Source: Closterium sp. Naga37s-1
Lineage: Eukaryota; Streptophyta; Zygnematophyceae; Desmidiales; Closteriaceae
DNA length: 64,000 nt
Assembly (NCBI GenBank): GCA_947471745.1
Contig: CANJKZ010000924.1
Coordinates: 124,001-188,000 of the forward strand
Reading direction: 5' to 3'
Under the pieces are notes generated by a model. It did not search any database. It saw nothing but the letters and a program-made list of their open reading frames with translations, and was not told the origin of the DNA. A program made the position numbers and the translations under genes. Positions 49,001-59,300 of this stretch are shown here, piece after piece; position 1 is the first letter of the stretch, and each line of letters begins with the position of its first letter.

Positions 49001-51246
49001 GCGTCTACCTGGGACACACCTGAAGGGGCAGGACCCTGAGGGGGGAGGGGGTCTACCGGGGGGGGACCTGGTACAAGGAAGAGCGGTGGCGGGGGGAGGG
49101 ACGGAGTGCGGTAGGGGAAGAGGCGGTAGTAGGGGACCGACTCGTCAAACGTGACGTCCTGGGAGGACAGAACACGGCGAGAGGTGGGGTGGTAGAACTG
49201 CCACCCTGGCGCGTCAGGGGGGAAGCCAAGGAAGACGCAAGGAGCAGCACGAGGGGACAGCTTGTCCGCAGACAAGTCGCGGACAAACGCCCGAGATCCC
49301 CAGACACGGAACGCAGACGCATCGCCAACCTTCCCCGTCCACAGCAAAGCTGGGGAGGTCTCCGGCATGGAGACCCTGGGGTGAAGGTTGATCTGATGCG
49401 CCGCGTACCGAACCGCAAACGGCCACAGAAAATGGGGGGCAGCCGCATGCATCATGGACGTACGGGCGACGTCCATGACCATGCCAATGCGGCGCTCAGC
49501 AATCCCATTTTGCTGTGGAGAGTCCGGAAGCGTGAAGGTCTGGCGGATGCCTCGTGCACGACAGTAGGCTCGCAGAAGGCCAGAGGAGAACTCTCCACCT
49601 CTGTCAGAGTGCAGACGCAGAACAGGAAAGTCCGAGCCGAAGCTCTGCCTGAGCTGGAGACGAGCTGCGCGGATCCAGTCGATCAACACCTCAGTGACAT
49701 CACCCTTGCTGCGCAAGGGGAAGACTGTGGTGTAACGCGAGTAGTCGTCAACCACCAGCAGGAAGTAGCGCTCGTGACCCTGTCCACGGACGCGGGCCGG
49801 GCCCCACACGTCCATGTGAAGCGTCTGCAGCGGGGCCTCTGTCGGAGGAAACTGGGAGGAGTGAGGGGCAGCCCGCTGCCGCCCCTCGACACAGGGGACG
49901 CAGGTAGGGCCAGGCCCCGGAGGAAGGGGAGGGAGGGACCGGGGAAGACCAGAGACAAGGACACGGGAGGCCATGCCTCGGAGACGAAGCAGGGAGGGGT
50001 GACCAAGGCGGTGGTGCCAGAGGAGAGTCTCGTGAGACAGGAGGCGACACGAACAGGGGGCAGACTCAGGACCAGACCTGGACGCTGCAGCAAACACCTG
50101 ACCCGACGCAGCTACCTGACCAGACGCAGTGACTGGAGGAGACGCAGTGGTCAGTGTGTACAGGCTCGACCCCGGCCGACGTGTAAACGTGGCCAGGTGT
50201 CGGCCTGTCCGAGCGTCCGTGCAGTGGGTCACCCGCTGACTCGCAGGAGTGAACTGGTGAACCCCCGCATCCTGTAGGTCAGCACCACTCACCAAGTTCG
50301 TAGAGAACGAGGGGAGGTAAAGACCAGACAGGGTGCCAGAGGGGGCCGCCGGACACGGGAGGACAGTGGAGAAGTGAGCAAGGACAGGACCCCCAGAGGG
50401 GTCTGCCAGGGAGACCGCAACCGGCCGACTGAGCGGCGTAAGCGTGGTGCGGTCTCGAAAGAAGGAGCGGGAAGCACCCGAGTCAAGAGTGAAGGTGTGT
50501 AAGGCCTGAGACGACGTGGTACCTGAGAGAGCAGACTCACCAGCACCTGGGGCAGCAGACGCACTAGCACCTAGAGCAGCAGCCTCACCAGCACCTAGAG
50601 CAGCAGCCTCAATGCCCGGGTCAGGCGGAACACACAGGTAACAGTCACCCTCATCACTAGTAGGCAATGCATACATGGCAGTGAGGATAGCATCATAGTC
50701 AAGAGTATAGATATCTACCCGCAGCCGAAGCAGCTCCACCCAGTCGGGGAGCTCAGCCGCGTCGCCAAACTCCGTACGCCAGGCGTCGCTCAGACGGGTG
50801 AAGCAGCGGGACTCTGCGTGACCCAACGTCCCGCAAGGCTGACCAGTCCGAGCACCAGTGCGAATGACGTACGGACAGCGAGCAGTACCCCGTGACCCGT
50901 CACGCTGAGCGTACCACTCACGAAGCTGCTGGGGCGAAAGGACTGCTCGCGGACGACGCTGAAGCTGCACCTGGCCACTACAAGCAGCTGCCGAACTACT
51001 CACTCCAGGACGACTCCCACTACGGCCACCCCGACAACCCCAACTAGTGTACCACTCACGAAGCTGTTGGGGGGTGAGGGACTCACGCGGGCGACGCTGC
51101 AGCTGCACCTGGCCACTACAAGCAGCTGTGGAACTACTCACTCCAGGACGACTCCCACTACGGCCACCCCGACAACCCCAACTAGCGTACCACGCACGAA
51201 GCTGTTGGGGGGTGAGGGACTCACGCGGGCGACGCTGGAGCTGCAT
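46048..51246 (-). CDS. Gag-Pol polyprotein of S6: capsid-less Gag, PR, IN, RT, RNase H
   Basis: One open frame of 1732 codons. The first in-frame ATG after an upstream TGA is at 51246. Residues 1-46 and 47-92 are near-identical modules (QLQRRPRESLTPQQLR(E/A)WY ... CRGGRSGSRPG); a third partial module leads into a knuckle C124-X13-C138-X4-H143-X4-C148. Approximate positions: PR LDSGASRSFF near 260; IN zinc LWHHRLGHPS near 412; IN catalytic HMDVWGPA, HSDRGGEF and QQNGIAE near 480, 550 and 580; a repetitive linker 750-1060 with SPQELREWF; RT from 1255 with LDFSTAFLQG and YVDD near 1408; RNase H ADASWADD near 1579. RNase H reads CEAKIYA at 46390-46392 where relatives have CEAEIYA; that residue aligns with the catalytic Glu, so activity is doubtful. 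The end VPTLPHLLTP matches S3. Confidence 0.93.
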   Translation of the reverse strand: MQLQRRPRESLTPQQLRAWYASWGCRGGRSGSRPGVSSSTAACSGQVQLQRRPRESLTPQQLREWYTSWGCRGGRSGSRPGVSSSAAACSGQVQLQRRPRAVLSPQQLREWYAQRDGSRGTARCPYVIRTGARTGQPCGTLGHAESRCFTRLSDAWRTEFGDAAELPDWVELLRLRVDIYTLDYDAILTAMYALPTSDEGDCYLCVPPDPGIEAAALGAGEAAALGASASAAPGAGESALSGTTSSQALHTFTLDSGASRSFFRDRTTLTPLSRPVAVSLADPSGGPVLAHFSTVLPCPAAPSGTLSGLYLPSFSTNLVSGADLQDAGVHQFTPASQRVTHCTDARTGRHLATFTRRPGSSLYTLTTASPPVTASGQVAASGQVFAAASRSGPESAPCSCRLLSHETLLWHHRLGHPSLLRLRGMASRVLVSGLPRSLPPLPPGPGPTCVPCVEGRQRAAPHSSQFPPTEAPLQTLHMDVWGPARVRGQGHERYFLLVVDDYSRYTTVFPLRSKGDVTEVLIDWIRAARLQLRQSFGSDFPVLRLHSDRGGEFSSGLLRAYCRARGIRQTFTLPDSPQQNGIAERRIGMVMDVARTSMMHAAAPHFLWPFAVRYAAHQINLHPRVSMPETSPALLWTGKVGDASAFRVWGSRAFVRDLSADKLSPRAAPCVFLGFPPDAPGWQFYHPTSRRVLSSQDVTFDESVPYYRLFPYRTPSLPPPPLFLVPGPPPVDPLPPQGPAPSGVSQVDAVEPVEVTGDSGAAEGAEPGGADSGGAERVGATPGGAEPEGATTGGPEPGGAEPGGATTGGAEPGGAEPGGATPGGAEPGGATPGGAELGGAEPEGAGPARVASGGAEPGGSPGASSRREPLSPQELREWFARRWRRAAGAGGSSAAEGAGAAGPGGARTGSTGAAGPAGTTGAGAAEGVGAEATAVGPGGGPAGGATGAAGGTGAGGAAGAGAAAGGTGAVPAVSGVAARPRPYFVPLLQQVLGLPPSTGPPPPLECPQPVPSQLQLQPASPLPAPSPYTGPTGGLAERREPASRPASPVRAARTSGRGSRQRPPPIPGTHRMSLRPSTAPLRAPLPSPPESSLPALPDPESDSLRAASPTVTRLLATVVTDPSFESTAASALATELVDFAARCRLDYAASLVAESESVCPPSVGGECALGMDVLEDRQEEFQCLAAASPHLVSILLTPEGDPDALDIPTPCSYAEAIEGPYSSQWQAAMDAEMASWKSTGTYVDEVPPPGANIVSGMWIFRVKRPPGSPPVFKARYVARGFSQRQGVDYFQTFSPTPKMTTLRVLLHIAAHRDYELHSLDFSTAFLQGSLHEEIWLRRPPGFTGSFPPGTQWSLRRPVYGLRQAPREWHDTLRTTLAALGFAPSTADPSLFLRTDTSLPPFYILVYVDDLVFATADTAGLAHVKSELQKRHTCTDLGELRSYLGLQITRDRARRTITLTQSHMVQQVLQRFGFTYSSPQATPLPTRHSLSALPSDESVESSGPYPELVDCLMYLMTCTRPDLAYPLSILARYVAPGRHRPEHMAAAKRVLRYLCSTSGMGLVLGGQSPVVLTGHADASWADDQATQRSSQGYTFSLGSGSVSWRATRSSSVLGSSCEAKIYAGAMAAQELRWLTYLLTDLGEQPRSPPVLYVDNKAMLALCREQRLEHRTKHIALRYFLARELQQRGQLRLAYVASEANTADIFTKALAPCDHQRFCTQLGLVPTLPHLLTP
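50971..51246 (-). repeat. Tandem 138-bp duplication encoding the Gag module of S6
   Basis: Two 138-bp units (46 codons each) in direct repeat, differing at a handful of bases, followed by a diverged third start. Phrases such as GTGAGGGACTCACGCGGGCG recur at about 51075 and 51213. The low divergence suggests recent unequal expansion inside gag. Confidence 0.85.
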
Positions 51247-51419
51247 CTGGCCACGCCAGGAGCAGCAGTAGCAGTAGAAAGAGCAGCAGCAGTAAGAGCA
51301 GCAGTAACAGCAGTACGGGCAGGGCAGTGCTCACCAGTGGCGAGAAGGGCAGGCGTACGACGGCGGCAACGGCGAGGCCGCTACCACTGTAGAGCGAGAG
51401 CTCCGCGGCAGCTACAGGG

Positions 51420-52560
51420 GTGGCTGCTCCAGGGGCGGCAGTTGTAGGGGCGACTGCTCCAGAGGCGGCTGCTCCAGGGGCGGCTGCTGCAGTGGCGGCT
51501 GCTCCGGGGGCGGCTGCTGCAGTGGCGGCTGCTCCAGGGGCGGCTGCTGCAGTGGCGGCTGCTCCAGGGGCGGCTGCTGCAGTGGCGGCTGCTCCAGGGG
51601 CGGCTCGGCTGCTGGGCGACTCGGCGGCTCAGCTGCTGGGCGGCTCGGCGGCTCGGCTGCTCGCTAGGGGCGGCGACGGGGCCGGGTAGGGGCAGCGACG
51701 GGGCCGCTAGGGGCGGGGAGCGGCGACGGGGCCGCTAGGGGCGGCGACGGGGCAGCGTAGGGGCGGCTACGAGGCCGCGTAGGGGCGGCGACGGGGCCGC
51801 GTAGGGAGGGAAGCGGCGACGGGGCCGCTAGGGCCGGCGACGGGGCCGCGTAGGGGCGGCTACGAGGCCGCGTAGGGGCGGCGACGGGGCCGCGTAGGGA
51901 GGGAAGCGGCGACGGGGCCGCTAGGGGCGGCGACGGGGCCGCGTAGGGGCGGCGACAGGGCCGCGTAGGGAGGGAGGAGGCGACGGGGCCGCGTAGGGGC
52001 GGCGACGGGGCCGCTAGGGGCGGCGACGGGGCCGCGTAGGGGCGGCGACGGGGCCGCGTAGGGAGGGGAGCGGCGACGGGGCGGCGACAGGGCCGCGTAA
52101 GGGCGGCGACGGGGCCGCGTAGGGGCGGCTACGGGGCCGCGTAGGGAGGGGAGCGGCGACGGGGCCGCTAGGGGCGGCGACGGGGCCGCTAGGGGCGGCA
52201 ACGGGGCCGCGTAGGGGCGGCGACGGGGCCGCGTAGGGGCGGCGACGGGGCCGCGTAGGGAGGGGAGCGGCTACGGGGCCGCTAGGGGCGGCGACGGGGC
52301 CGCATAGGGGCGGCGACGGGGCCGCTAGGGGCGGCGACGGGGCCGCGTAGGGGCGGCAACGGGGCCGCGTAGGGAGGGAGGCGGCAACGGGGCCGCTAAG
52401 GGCGGCGACAGGGCCGCTAGGGGCGGCTACGGGGCCGCGTAGGGGCGGCAATGGGGCCGCTAGGGGCCGCAAGGGGCCTGGAAGGGCGGCAACGGGGCCG
52501 CTAGGGGCGGCGACGGGGCCGCTAAGGGTGGCGCGAGGGGCCGTGAGAGGGGCCTCTAAG
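51420..52560 (-). repeat. GC-rich minisatellite leader of S6
   Basis: Two arrays: a 30-bp unit with GGCGGCTGCTGCAGTGGCGGC next to gag (51420-51610), and a roughly 21-bp unit with GGGGCGGCGACGGGGCCGCGTA (shown split: GGGGCGGCGACGG, GGCCGCGTA) from 51665 to 52530, more than 30 copies. Not similar to the S4 or S5 leader units. Confidence 0.85.
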
Positions 52561-52659
52561 AGAGCTCGACAGAAGGGCGGCCCACAAGGCGCGCCTCGGG
52601 CAGGAGCGACTGTCGCTCCGGTCAGAAAAAAAAGGTTTCAGTGCTGGGCCCAAGGAAGC

Positions 52660-52688
52660 GTTCCCACTAGGGAACCTGCTCTATACCA
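52660..52688 (-). other. Primer-binding site and hairpin of S6
   Basis: The minus strand after the LTR reads TGGTATAGAGCAGG, a shortened initiator-tRNA-Met primer site. The stem GTTCCC/GGGAAC with a 4-nt loop lies at 52660-52675. GGGCCC follows at 52647-52652. Confidence 0.78.
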
Positions 52689-52812
52689 TGTGAAGAAATG
52701 AGGAATGAATTGACTAAGGGAAAGTTGGGTACAAAAGCAAACCCTAGAAAACTGTACCCCATATGTGCTACCCCACTATAGCCTACAGTAGCTATGTCAT
52801 ATAAATCTGACA
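52689..52812 (-). repeat. 5' LTR of S6
   Basis: 124 bp, identical to 45717-45840, followed by ACACA. Confidence 0.95.
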
Positions 52813-52896
52813 ACACACACACAGACACAAACACAGACACACATACACACACACATACACGTATACATACGCACTCACACACGCACGTACGCACAT

Positions 52897-52935
<39 letters not shown>

Positions 52936-53247
52936 GACACACACATACACACACACACACATACACACGCACATACATACACATACACACACACAGGTAC
53001 ACACACACACACATACACACACACACACATACACACACACACACACATACACACACACACGCATGCGTACACACATATACACACACACATACACATACAG
53101 ACAGATACACACACATACACACATACACGCATGCGCACACACATATACATACACACATACACACACAGACAGATACACACACATACACACACACACACAC
53201 ACACGCACGCACGCATGCACACACACACACACACACACATACGCGTG

Positions 53248-53311
<64 letters not shown>

Positions 53312-53350
53312 TACAAACGCATACACACACATACACACACACACACAGAA
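52813..53350 (+). repeat. CA-rich microsatellite, right part
   Basis: About 540 bp of (CA)n with ACATACAC, ACGC and GACAGA interruptions. With 45414-45716 it formed a single array of roughly 840 bp before S6 inserted. Confidence 0.95.
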
Positions 53351-53539
53351 CCTTACACACTCATAGATGGGGTGGAGTCCCGCAGACCTGCCAGTTTGTT
53401 GTTGATGTGGTTAGCATTGGATATCCAAATTATAGGCACTGGTAAGAAACAACGTTTCCTTACCTCACGTCATCACAGATACTGCGTACAACACTGTTCC
53501 CGCATTACAATCAAACAATGTTCCGTTACCGACCGGTGA

Positions 53540-53640
53540 CTCGTGCCTTCGCCTCGACAATTCCCAACCTCGGCGCTAGGCCCGTAGGGCACCCTATTCC
53601 TCGCTCATTACCGTCCAAGATTGCTTCAATATTTAACAAT
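53540..53640 (+). repeat. Relic of a chromovirus LTR
   Basis: CCTCGACAATTCCCAACCTC and GGCGCTAGGCCCGTAGGGCA match, with few changes, the minus-strand LTR sequence at about 59845-59900 of the chromovirus at the right end. Similarity fades on both sides, so this is a decayed fragment in the opposite orientation. Confidence 0.65.
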
Positions 53641-53982
53641 TTGGGCATGCCTTCGCTCATTGTATTCAATTGCTTAGATAGTGCAATATTTGCTTGCTGT
53701 CTAAATTGCACTTGTAAAAAGTACTTCAAAAAGGTATTGATTCGTGCATGTAGAGTTAAAACAGTACACTTTGAAGTTGATTGGGTTTGCCGCGAAGCCT
53801 GACCCAGAATGTGCTAGGTTCGACCTCAAACGCAGTTTGAAGGGAAGATTTTGGGGCAGCTCAGCCTTCCGTTAGATCAATCGACAGGTCGGCTGCTCCA
53901 GTTCTGTATCGTTTTGTCCGATACAGAACAGAATCCGGTTAATATATCTCAGCAGACAAGCGAGTCCGCCCGGGGGAGCTCG

Positions 53983-54136
53983 CTGCCCGCGGGCAAAAAA
54001 AATAAACCCCAGAAGGGCATGCATCCGGTCAGGGAGGCATCAACCCTAAACACAGGGAGGCATGGATTTAGGGTTGATGCCTCCCTAGGATGGCATGCCA
54101 TCCGATAGGGTTTTAGTTTTTTTCTGCCCGGGGCAG
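53983..54136. repeat. Long imperfect inverted repeat (MITE-like or hairpin)
   Basis: Two arms of about 68-70 bp begin CTGCCC(G/C)GGGCA and end GAGGCATCAACCCTAAA, separated by about 16 bp. Most positions pair. No target duplication is obvious. It could be a foldback or MITE insertion or a source of hairpin RNA. Confidence 0.65.
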
Positions 54137-56350
54137 CATGTCGTCAAGTCGTCAACAGGTCGTCAGGCTTGACGACCCGTTTTGGCTGAGATTTTCCGCA
54201 GTGGACAGGGTTCGATTGCTCTAGGGTGCTAACCTTGCAAGCCGTAACGTTTATAGTGTACGTTAGAGCTTGACCCATCTATTAATGCAGGCCGTCAAAC
54301 AGCACTTCCTCCTTTTTGACGTTTGCAGCCGGTAGAGAGGGGCGCTTCTTTATTGACACTCAAAGGCTTGCGGACCCTCGAATCCTTGCCTCGTGGAGAA
54401 GCTTTGTAAGGGTCTTCCACCCAAACAAGTGTCTTTGTCTTGCTGCTGTGTTTCTTGGGGATTCTTGAGCTTGGGGGTGGGGAGAGGGGGTTGTTTTTCA
54501 ATGTCAAGGACGTGGAACATTGGGCCTGAATATCGACCCTCGTGGCTCGAGCTCAGCCATTAGATGTGGGGTAACCAAAATTTCACATCGGAAATTCGGA
54601 AACACAAATTTAGGGTAGTCTTGAAAAAACAAAATTGAAATCCCTAAATGCCCCCTTTTCGTACCAGACGCCCCAGCAGAATCCAATGAGGCAACCCAAT
54701 ACTGTACCTAACGTGAAACAAACAGTATTGGGCAATGTCATGTGGGAAAAAGAAATACCACCAGGAATCGTGTTCACAGGGGTTTGTATCGTGCACCCTG
54801 ACGCATCACCCTGACTTTAGCTGATACATAAACCCTGAAAAGTATCCTAAACCCGGAAAATATTCTCTAAACAAATTGGGCTGCCCCAGAAATGTTGTCA
54901 CAGACCACCCAACCGACGAAAATTATTAATGTTGCCTCGTTCTGTAACAGCGCCTCACAGTACCAGCGGGATGGCTACCTGTGGGATACAGGCCTGGTCC
55001 TAAATATGATTCAACAGCAATATCTAGAGCCGATTGGTGACGTCAATAGAGAATTGTTGAGCACCGAGCGGTTTTTGCTAATCGCAGTGTGACTGACTTT
55101 TGGGCAGCCCATGTGCTACTTGCATACTAAACAAGTTTCTCGTTAACTGGTAATGTACGTCGAAGCTGCTGACCCTTACCTATGTTTTGTCACAATACCC
55201 TGACTAAGTGCTGGTCTGTTGCGATTGACGAAAGCCTCTCAAGAACGTTCGGCCCTTCGGTGAGATTGCATCATTCCCAGGTGGATTTGGTTGTTGTAGC
55301 TTTTGTACTTTTCTCGATGAAACCTGACCAAAATCTATCAAAAGAAAGCAGATCCAGTGAAATTCCACGTAGACTCTGCTCTGAGTGGTGGGAAATTCCA
55401 ACTCTCATGATAACTCCTCCTAGCTGGAACTCTGACGTCATCATTCTGCTCATCCCTCCATCCATGTGGAATTATTCTATTCGCTAAAAGTCGAGCAGGA
55501 CGAAGGGACACCGTCCGTCACGCCTGCGACGAATTGAGCGGCCTGCTTCCTGCCCCAGGGGACTCTCTCGCGCCAGCTCAGTCGCGCTGCGTGGCGGAAT
55601 TGACGTTCCACATTCGATGTCACTCTCTCACGCCCAAGCAGAGGTTGGGAACAGGCCTGTCGAAGTTCCTGGGGCCCATACTTGGAGTCCCCAGCTCCTC
55701 CCTATCTGACCCTGTTTTGGCCGTAGCTGAGTGTTTTGGCGCCCTTAACGGTCACGGGCGCAGGCCAAAGTGAAAACTTGAAATCCGGGCTTGCACTTAC
55801 ACTATCTTAGCTAAGGGAAAGTTCGGCTGCTCCAAAGCTGACTTAGAGATATCACAAACACGGGATTGGCTAGAAAACGCTAAGGGAAAAATCCCCTTGG
55901 CACACTCTCGTGCAACCTAAGGAGAAAGGGGGGGGGAGTGGGGGGGTCAGGCAGAATTTCTTGGGGGGGGAGGGTCCTAGAACCGGAAATCAAGACTTTG
56001 TGGGTGGGGAAGGCCTGGTTGGAGCACTTAACGCATCCGGGGAAGGGTCGAACGAAGCACTTAGTGGCACGGGTGCAGGGCGATCCTAACACTTTATGCA
56101 GTCGAGCTGGAGCGAAAGTAGCCCGGAATGTTCAGGGCATTAAGGGCATATGCCCGTCAATCGACAGGCCTGGTTGGGAACACTTGCATTCATCTGCTTC
56201 GTTCATATTGCTGCTTCCCAGTCATCTCTCTGTGCTGACCCTCTGATGCCGCGCATATTCCAATGGTCTTCAACTCCCATCTTGGAAGTCTCGAACTTGT
56301 GCTCTTCATGCGTAGTGGTTTAGCAACTTTGCTTAATTCTCCTCCAACTC

Positions 56351-59300
56351 ATGGCAACCCTTGACCGTATCCCTGCTGCCCACTTCCACATGGCGTCCTT
56401 TCCAAGAGACCTCTGCCGCTGCGGAACGAGGCCATTCGACACTCTACCTGTAAGGTCTCCCATCCATGGTGTTGACTTTCATCTGAATCGACTCCGTCTG
56501 TCATATGAATAGTGAATCATCGCAATTGAATTCCTCTCGCAGCATTAATCTTTACTGGATCTTTTTTTTATTTCTTCGTGCCCTGCTCGGCACCCTGCTC
56601 GCCTCCTTTGTCTTTCTATTCTCCGAAAACCAGGACGAGCTGATTTCGGCGATACTGGCGAAAGTCGTGGCGACTTCCACCAGTCCCGCTTGCTTGGCGT
56701 TCCTTCGATCAGTGTAAGTCCCTGAACCCACGCCCACTGTCTGCATAGCACTCGCTGTTCTCCCTCGACTTCACGCATTTGCCGGCCTATCCCGAATTCC
56801 TACCAGCCCATCGAGGCCCATCGAAAGCATCTCGTCATTCTCGTCTTCCTCATCATCCTCATCTCCTTCGACCGTCGCCTGCAGATCGCGGCGCTTCTAC
56901 CGCCTCATGGCCGATCCCACCGTGCTGCGCTGCGTGGCGCCGCGCGCGCTGCTTCCGCATCCGGCCGCGTGGGCCGCGCAGACCTCCTGCTCCGCACCAC
57001 CGCAACCCTCACCAGCGTCGCAGTCAGCACCGCCAGCGCCGTCACCGTCAACACCGGCGTCGCCACCGTCAGCGTCAACGTCAACTCTTGCCGGCCGCTC
57101 CGCGAGTCGGTTCATGCTCTTATGCGGACTGGCGGGAAATGTGGACGCGCTCTTTCTGCTGGGCATGGTACGTCCCGTCGCCTCATGACGAGCGGGGATT
57201 TTGCGACGAGGGGAAGTTCGTCACGATGACGAGCCGCAGGCTGCCGCACGCCGTGCTGTGCGGCAATCGTTGCTACTAGTAGATAGTTGCCGCTGCGTTG
57301 CTGCCAGCATCGTTCCTCACGTCGTGGCTCTGTGGTCTGTCTTCAGAACGAATCCGAGCGTGCCTAGAACTACTAGTACTCGTAGCACGGCCCGCAAGCC
57401 GCGCTGCTGTGCAGTGACAGGCTCTTGGAGAGCCTGTTGTTGCAATTCCCTTGCGAGGCTCCAATTCTCCAATTCTCTAGCTCTTGCAACATGCGCGTTC
57501 GTCGTTTCTTCCGCTCGGCCTGGCTTCGCCGTCTAAGCCTCGTGTCTCCACGCCGTGGCTGAGTCTGACTGTGCGACTGTGCGACTGTGCGACGATGCGA
57601 CTGTGCGACTGTGCGATTGTGCAGATCAAGTTCTACTGCCAGCGGGACTCGCGGTCGGGCGCGTGTCTACTCGTTCGCGCGGCGGAGGAGGGCCACGTGG
57701 GCGCGCTGCACGCGCTCGCCGCCATCAACGCGCACGGCAGCGGCGGAAGCGCAGCGGACGCCAATCCCGCCGTCGCCGCGGAGGTGCTGTGGCACGCAGC
57801 GGTTCGCGGGAGCCGGTCCGCGCTGCAAGAGCTGGGCCACTCGTACCTGGTAGGACCACCACTCCCGTTCCGCCCAGTCCGCTCGTTCCCCTCCCGCTGT
57901 TCGCTCTGTTCCTCCTGCCGCTTTTCCCGCACGTTTCGCCCATTGCCGCGTTTCCTGCTGCTGTTTCTGGGGGCTTGTGGCATCCGCGGCGCCTTTATCG
58001 TCGTGCTTATTCTAACCCTGCCCCGGCTTCCTGCCCTGCTTGCCCCCTTGCCCTCCACGTGTCTCCGCGCAGGACGGCTATGGCGTCAGGAAGAACGTGG
58101 CCCTGGGAGTGAAGCTGCTGCTACTCGCCACCTCATCCGCATCTCCATCATCCTTGGCATCATCTCCACCGTCCGTTTCGCCTCAACAGCACCATCACGA
58201 CCGTCCTCCGGTCGACACCAGCTCGCACGCGGCTTTCCCAGGGGGACCCAGTAGCAGGCCACTAGACTCTCCTAGAGTGGCACTGGAAGAGACATTGAAC
58301 AGCTTGGGTGGAAGCCTACAGGAGATGGTGTACGAGCATGAGGAGCGAGCGCGAGCAGCAGCAGGTGGGGTCATGTTCACTACTGCTGCTGCTGCTGCTG
58401 CACAGCCAATGGCATCGGCTGGAGGAGCTATGGAGGGATGGCTTTGTAATGGTGGGGTGTCTTCTTCCATGGTTGGCACTGGTGACACGGAGTTCCATGC
58501 GGTTCATGGTGAATCAGTACATGACGCTGCCCCTGCTGATGCTTCCAGTGATTTTGGTGACTCTGGTGATATGCGTGATTCCGGAGCTTGTGGTGGTGGA
58601 TATTCAGTGGCGGAGGTGACAGGCTGGGAGGGTAACAGCAGGACTGATCAATCAGGGGAGAACGTGATAAGGGATTGCGGGAGGGAGGGAGGGCAAGGGC
58701 AGGCAGAGGCAGATGAGTGTGTATTGATGCCACTGTGGGGTGCCGGAGCGGAGGGTTGTAGTGACAGACCCAGCACTGCCAACAGCAGCAGCCGTGGCAG
58801 CAGCAGGTTTCAACAGACTCACGGAAGCCTCCATACTCATTCTCATTCTCCATCAGCACTCCCACCGACCCCCCTGGCATTGCCACAGCAGAGCTGCACG
58901 GCTTACACAGCAGCAGTGGAACCACTGCAAGAAGCAACCCTCCCCAGCGGTAACAGCGAAGCAGTAGCACGCACTGACAAGCCGAGCTCCCCCTTGGTCT
59001 CCGTCATCACCTGTCAAGCTGGCTGCCATTTGACTGTCTCCATTACCCAGAATGTTTCCCCTACGCCAGTTCAGCAGGTGGGCTCGATAAGCCTCTTCTC
59101 GCCTCTAGAGCGCGGCACGTTTCAGCAGGAGGAGCTGCCGTACCAGGTGATTGTTCCGTTTATTAGGGAGTGGGCGGCGTTGTTTGGAATGCCTGATGGG
59201 CGGCAGATGTGCGCCAATTGGGAGTGCAGCCGGCCGGAGACGAGGCCGCAGGAGTTCCGCTGTTGCGTGGTTTGTGAGAGGGCACCTTACTGCAGCCGCA

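Larger units (their letters stand above)
45717..52812 (-). mobile_element. Short-LTR Ty1-copia retrotransposon S6, full length
   Basis: A 7,096-bp minus-strand element with identical 124-bp LTRs (45717-45840 and 52689-52812) and target duplication ACACA (45712-45716 and 52813-52817) inside a CA microsatellite. It has polypurine tract, primer site, a 1.4-kb GC-rich leader and a single uninterrupted 1732-codon gag-pol frame. It is the youngest and best preserved family-S copy here, yet its Gag has no capsid domain and RNase H carries a probable catalytic change. Confidence 0.95.
53351..56350. other. 3 kb upstream of the F-box gene, no gene recognised
   Basis: Mostly single-copy-looking sequence. 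Contains a chromovirus LTR relic (near 53548) and a long hairpin (53983-54136). Short open frames on both strands have no recognisable motif. The part nearest 56350 probably includes the promoter and 5' untranslated region of the F-box gene, but no TATA box was assigned. Confidence 0.4.

Noticed and set aside
52667..53539. Cys-Val and His-Thr rich proteins across the CA repeat
   Set aside because: Pure microsatellite translation on both strands.
56505..56717. First exon of the F-box gene starting at 56505 (MNSESSQLN)
   Set aside because: This frame reads through what is better explained as an intron (pyrimidine tract ending ACCAG at 56633). The alternative exon at 56351-56449 supplies the conserved F-box start FDTLP in frame.
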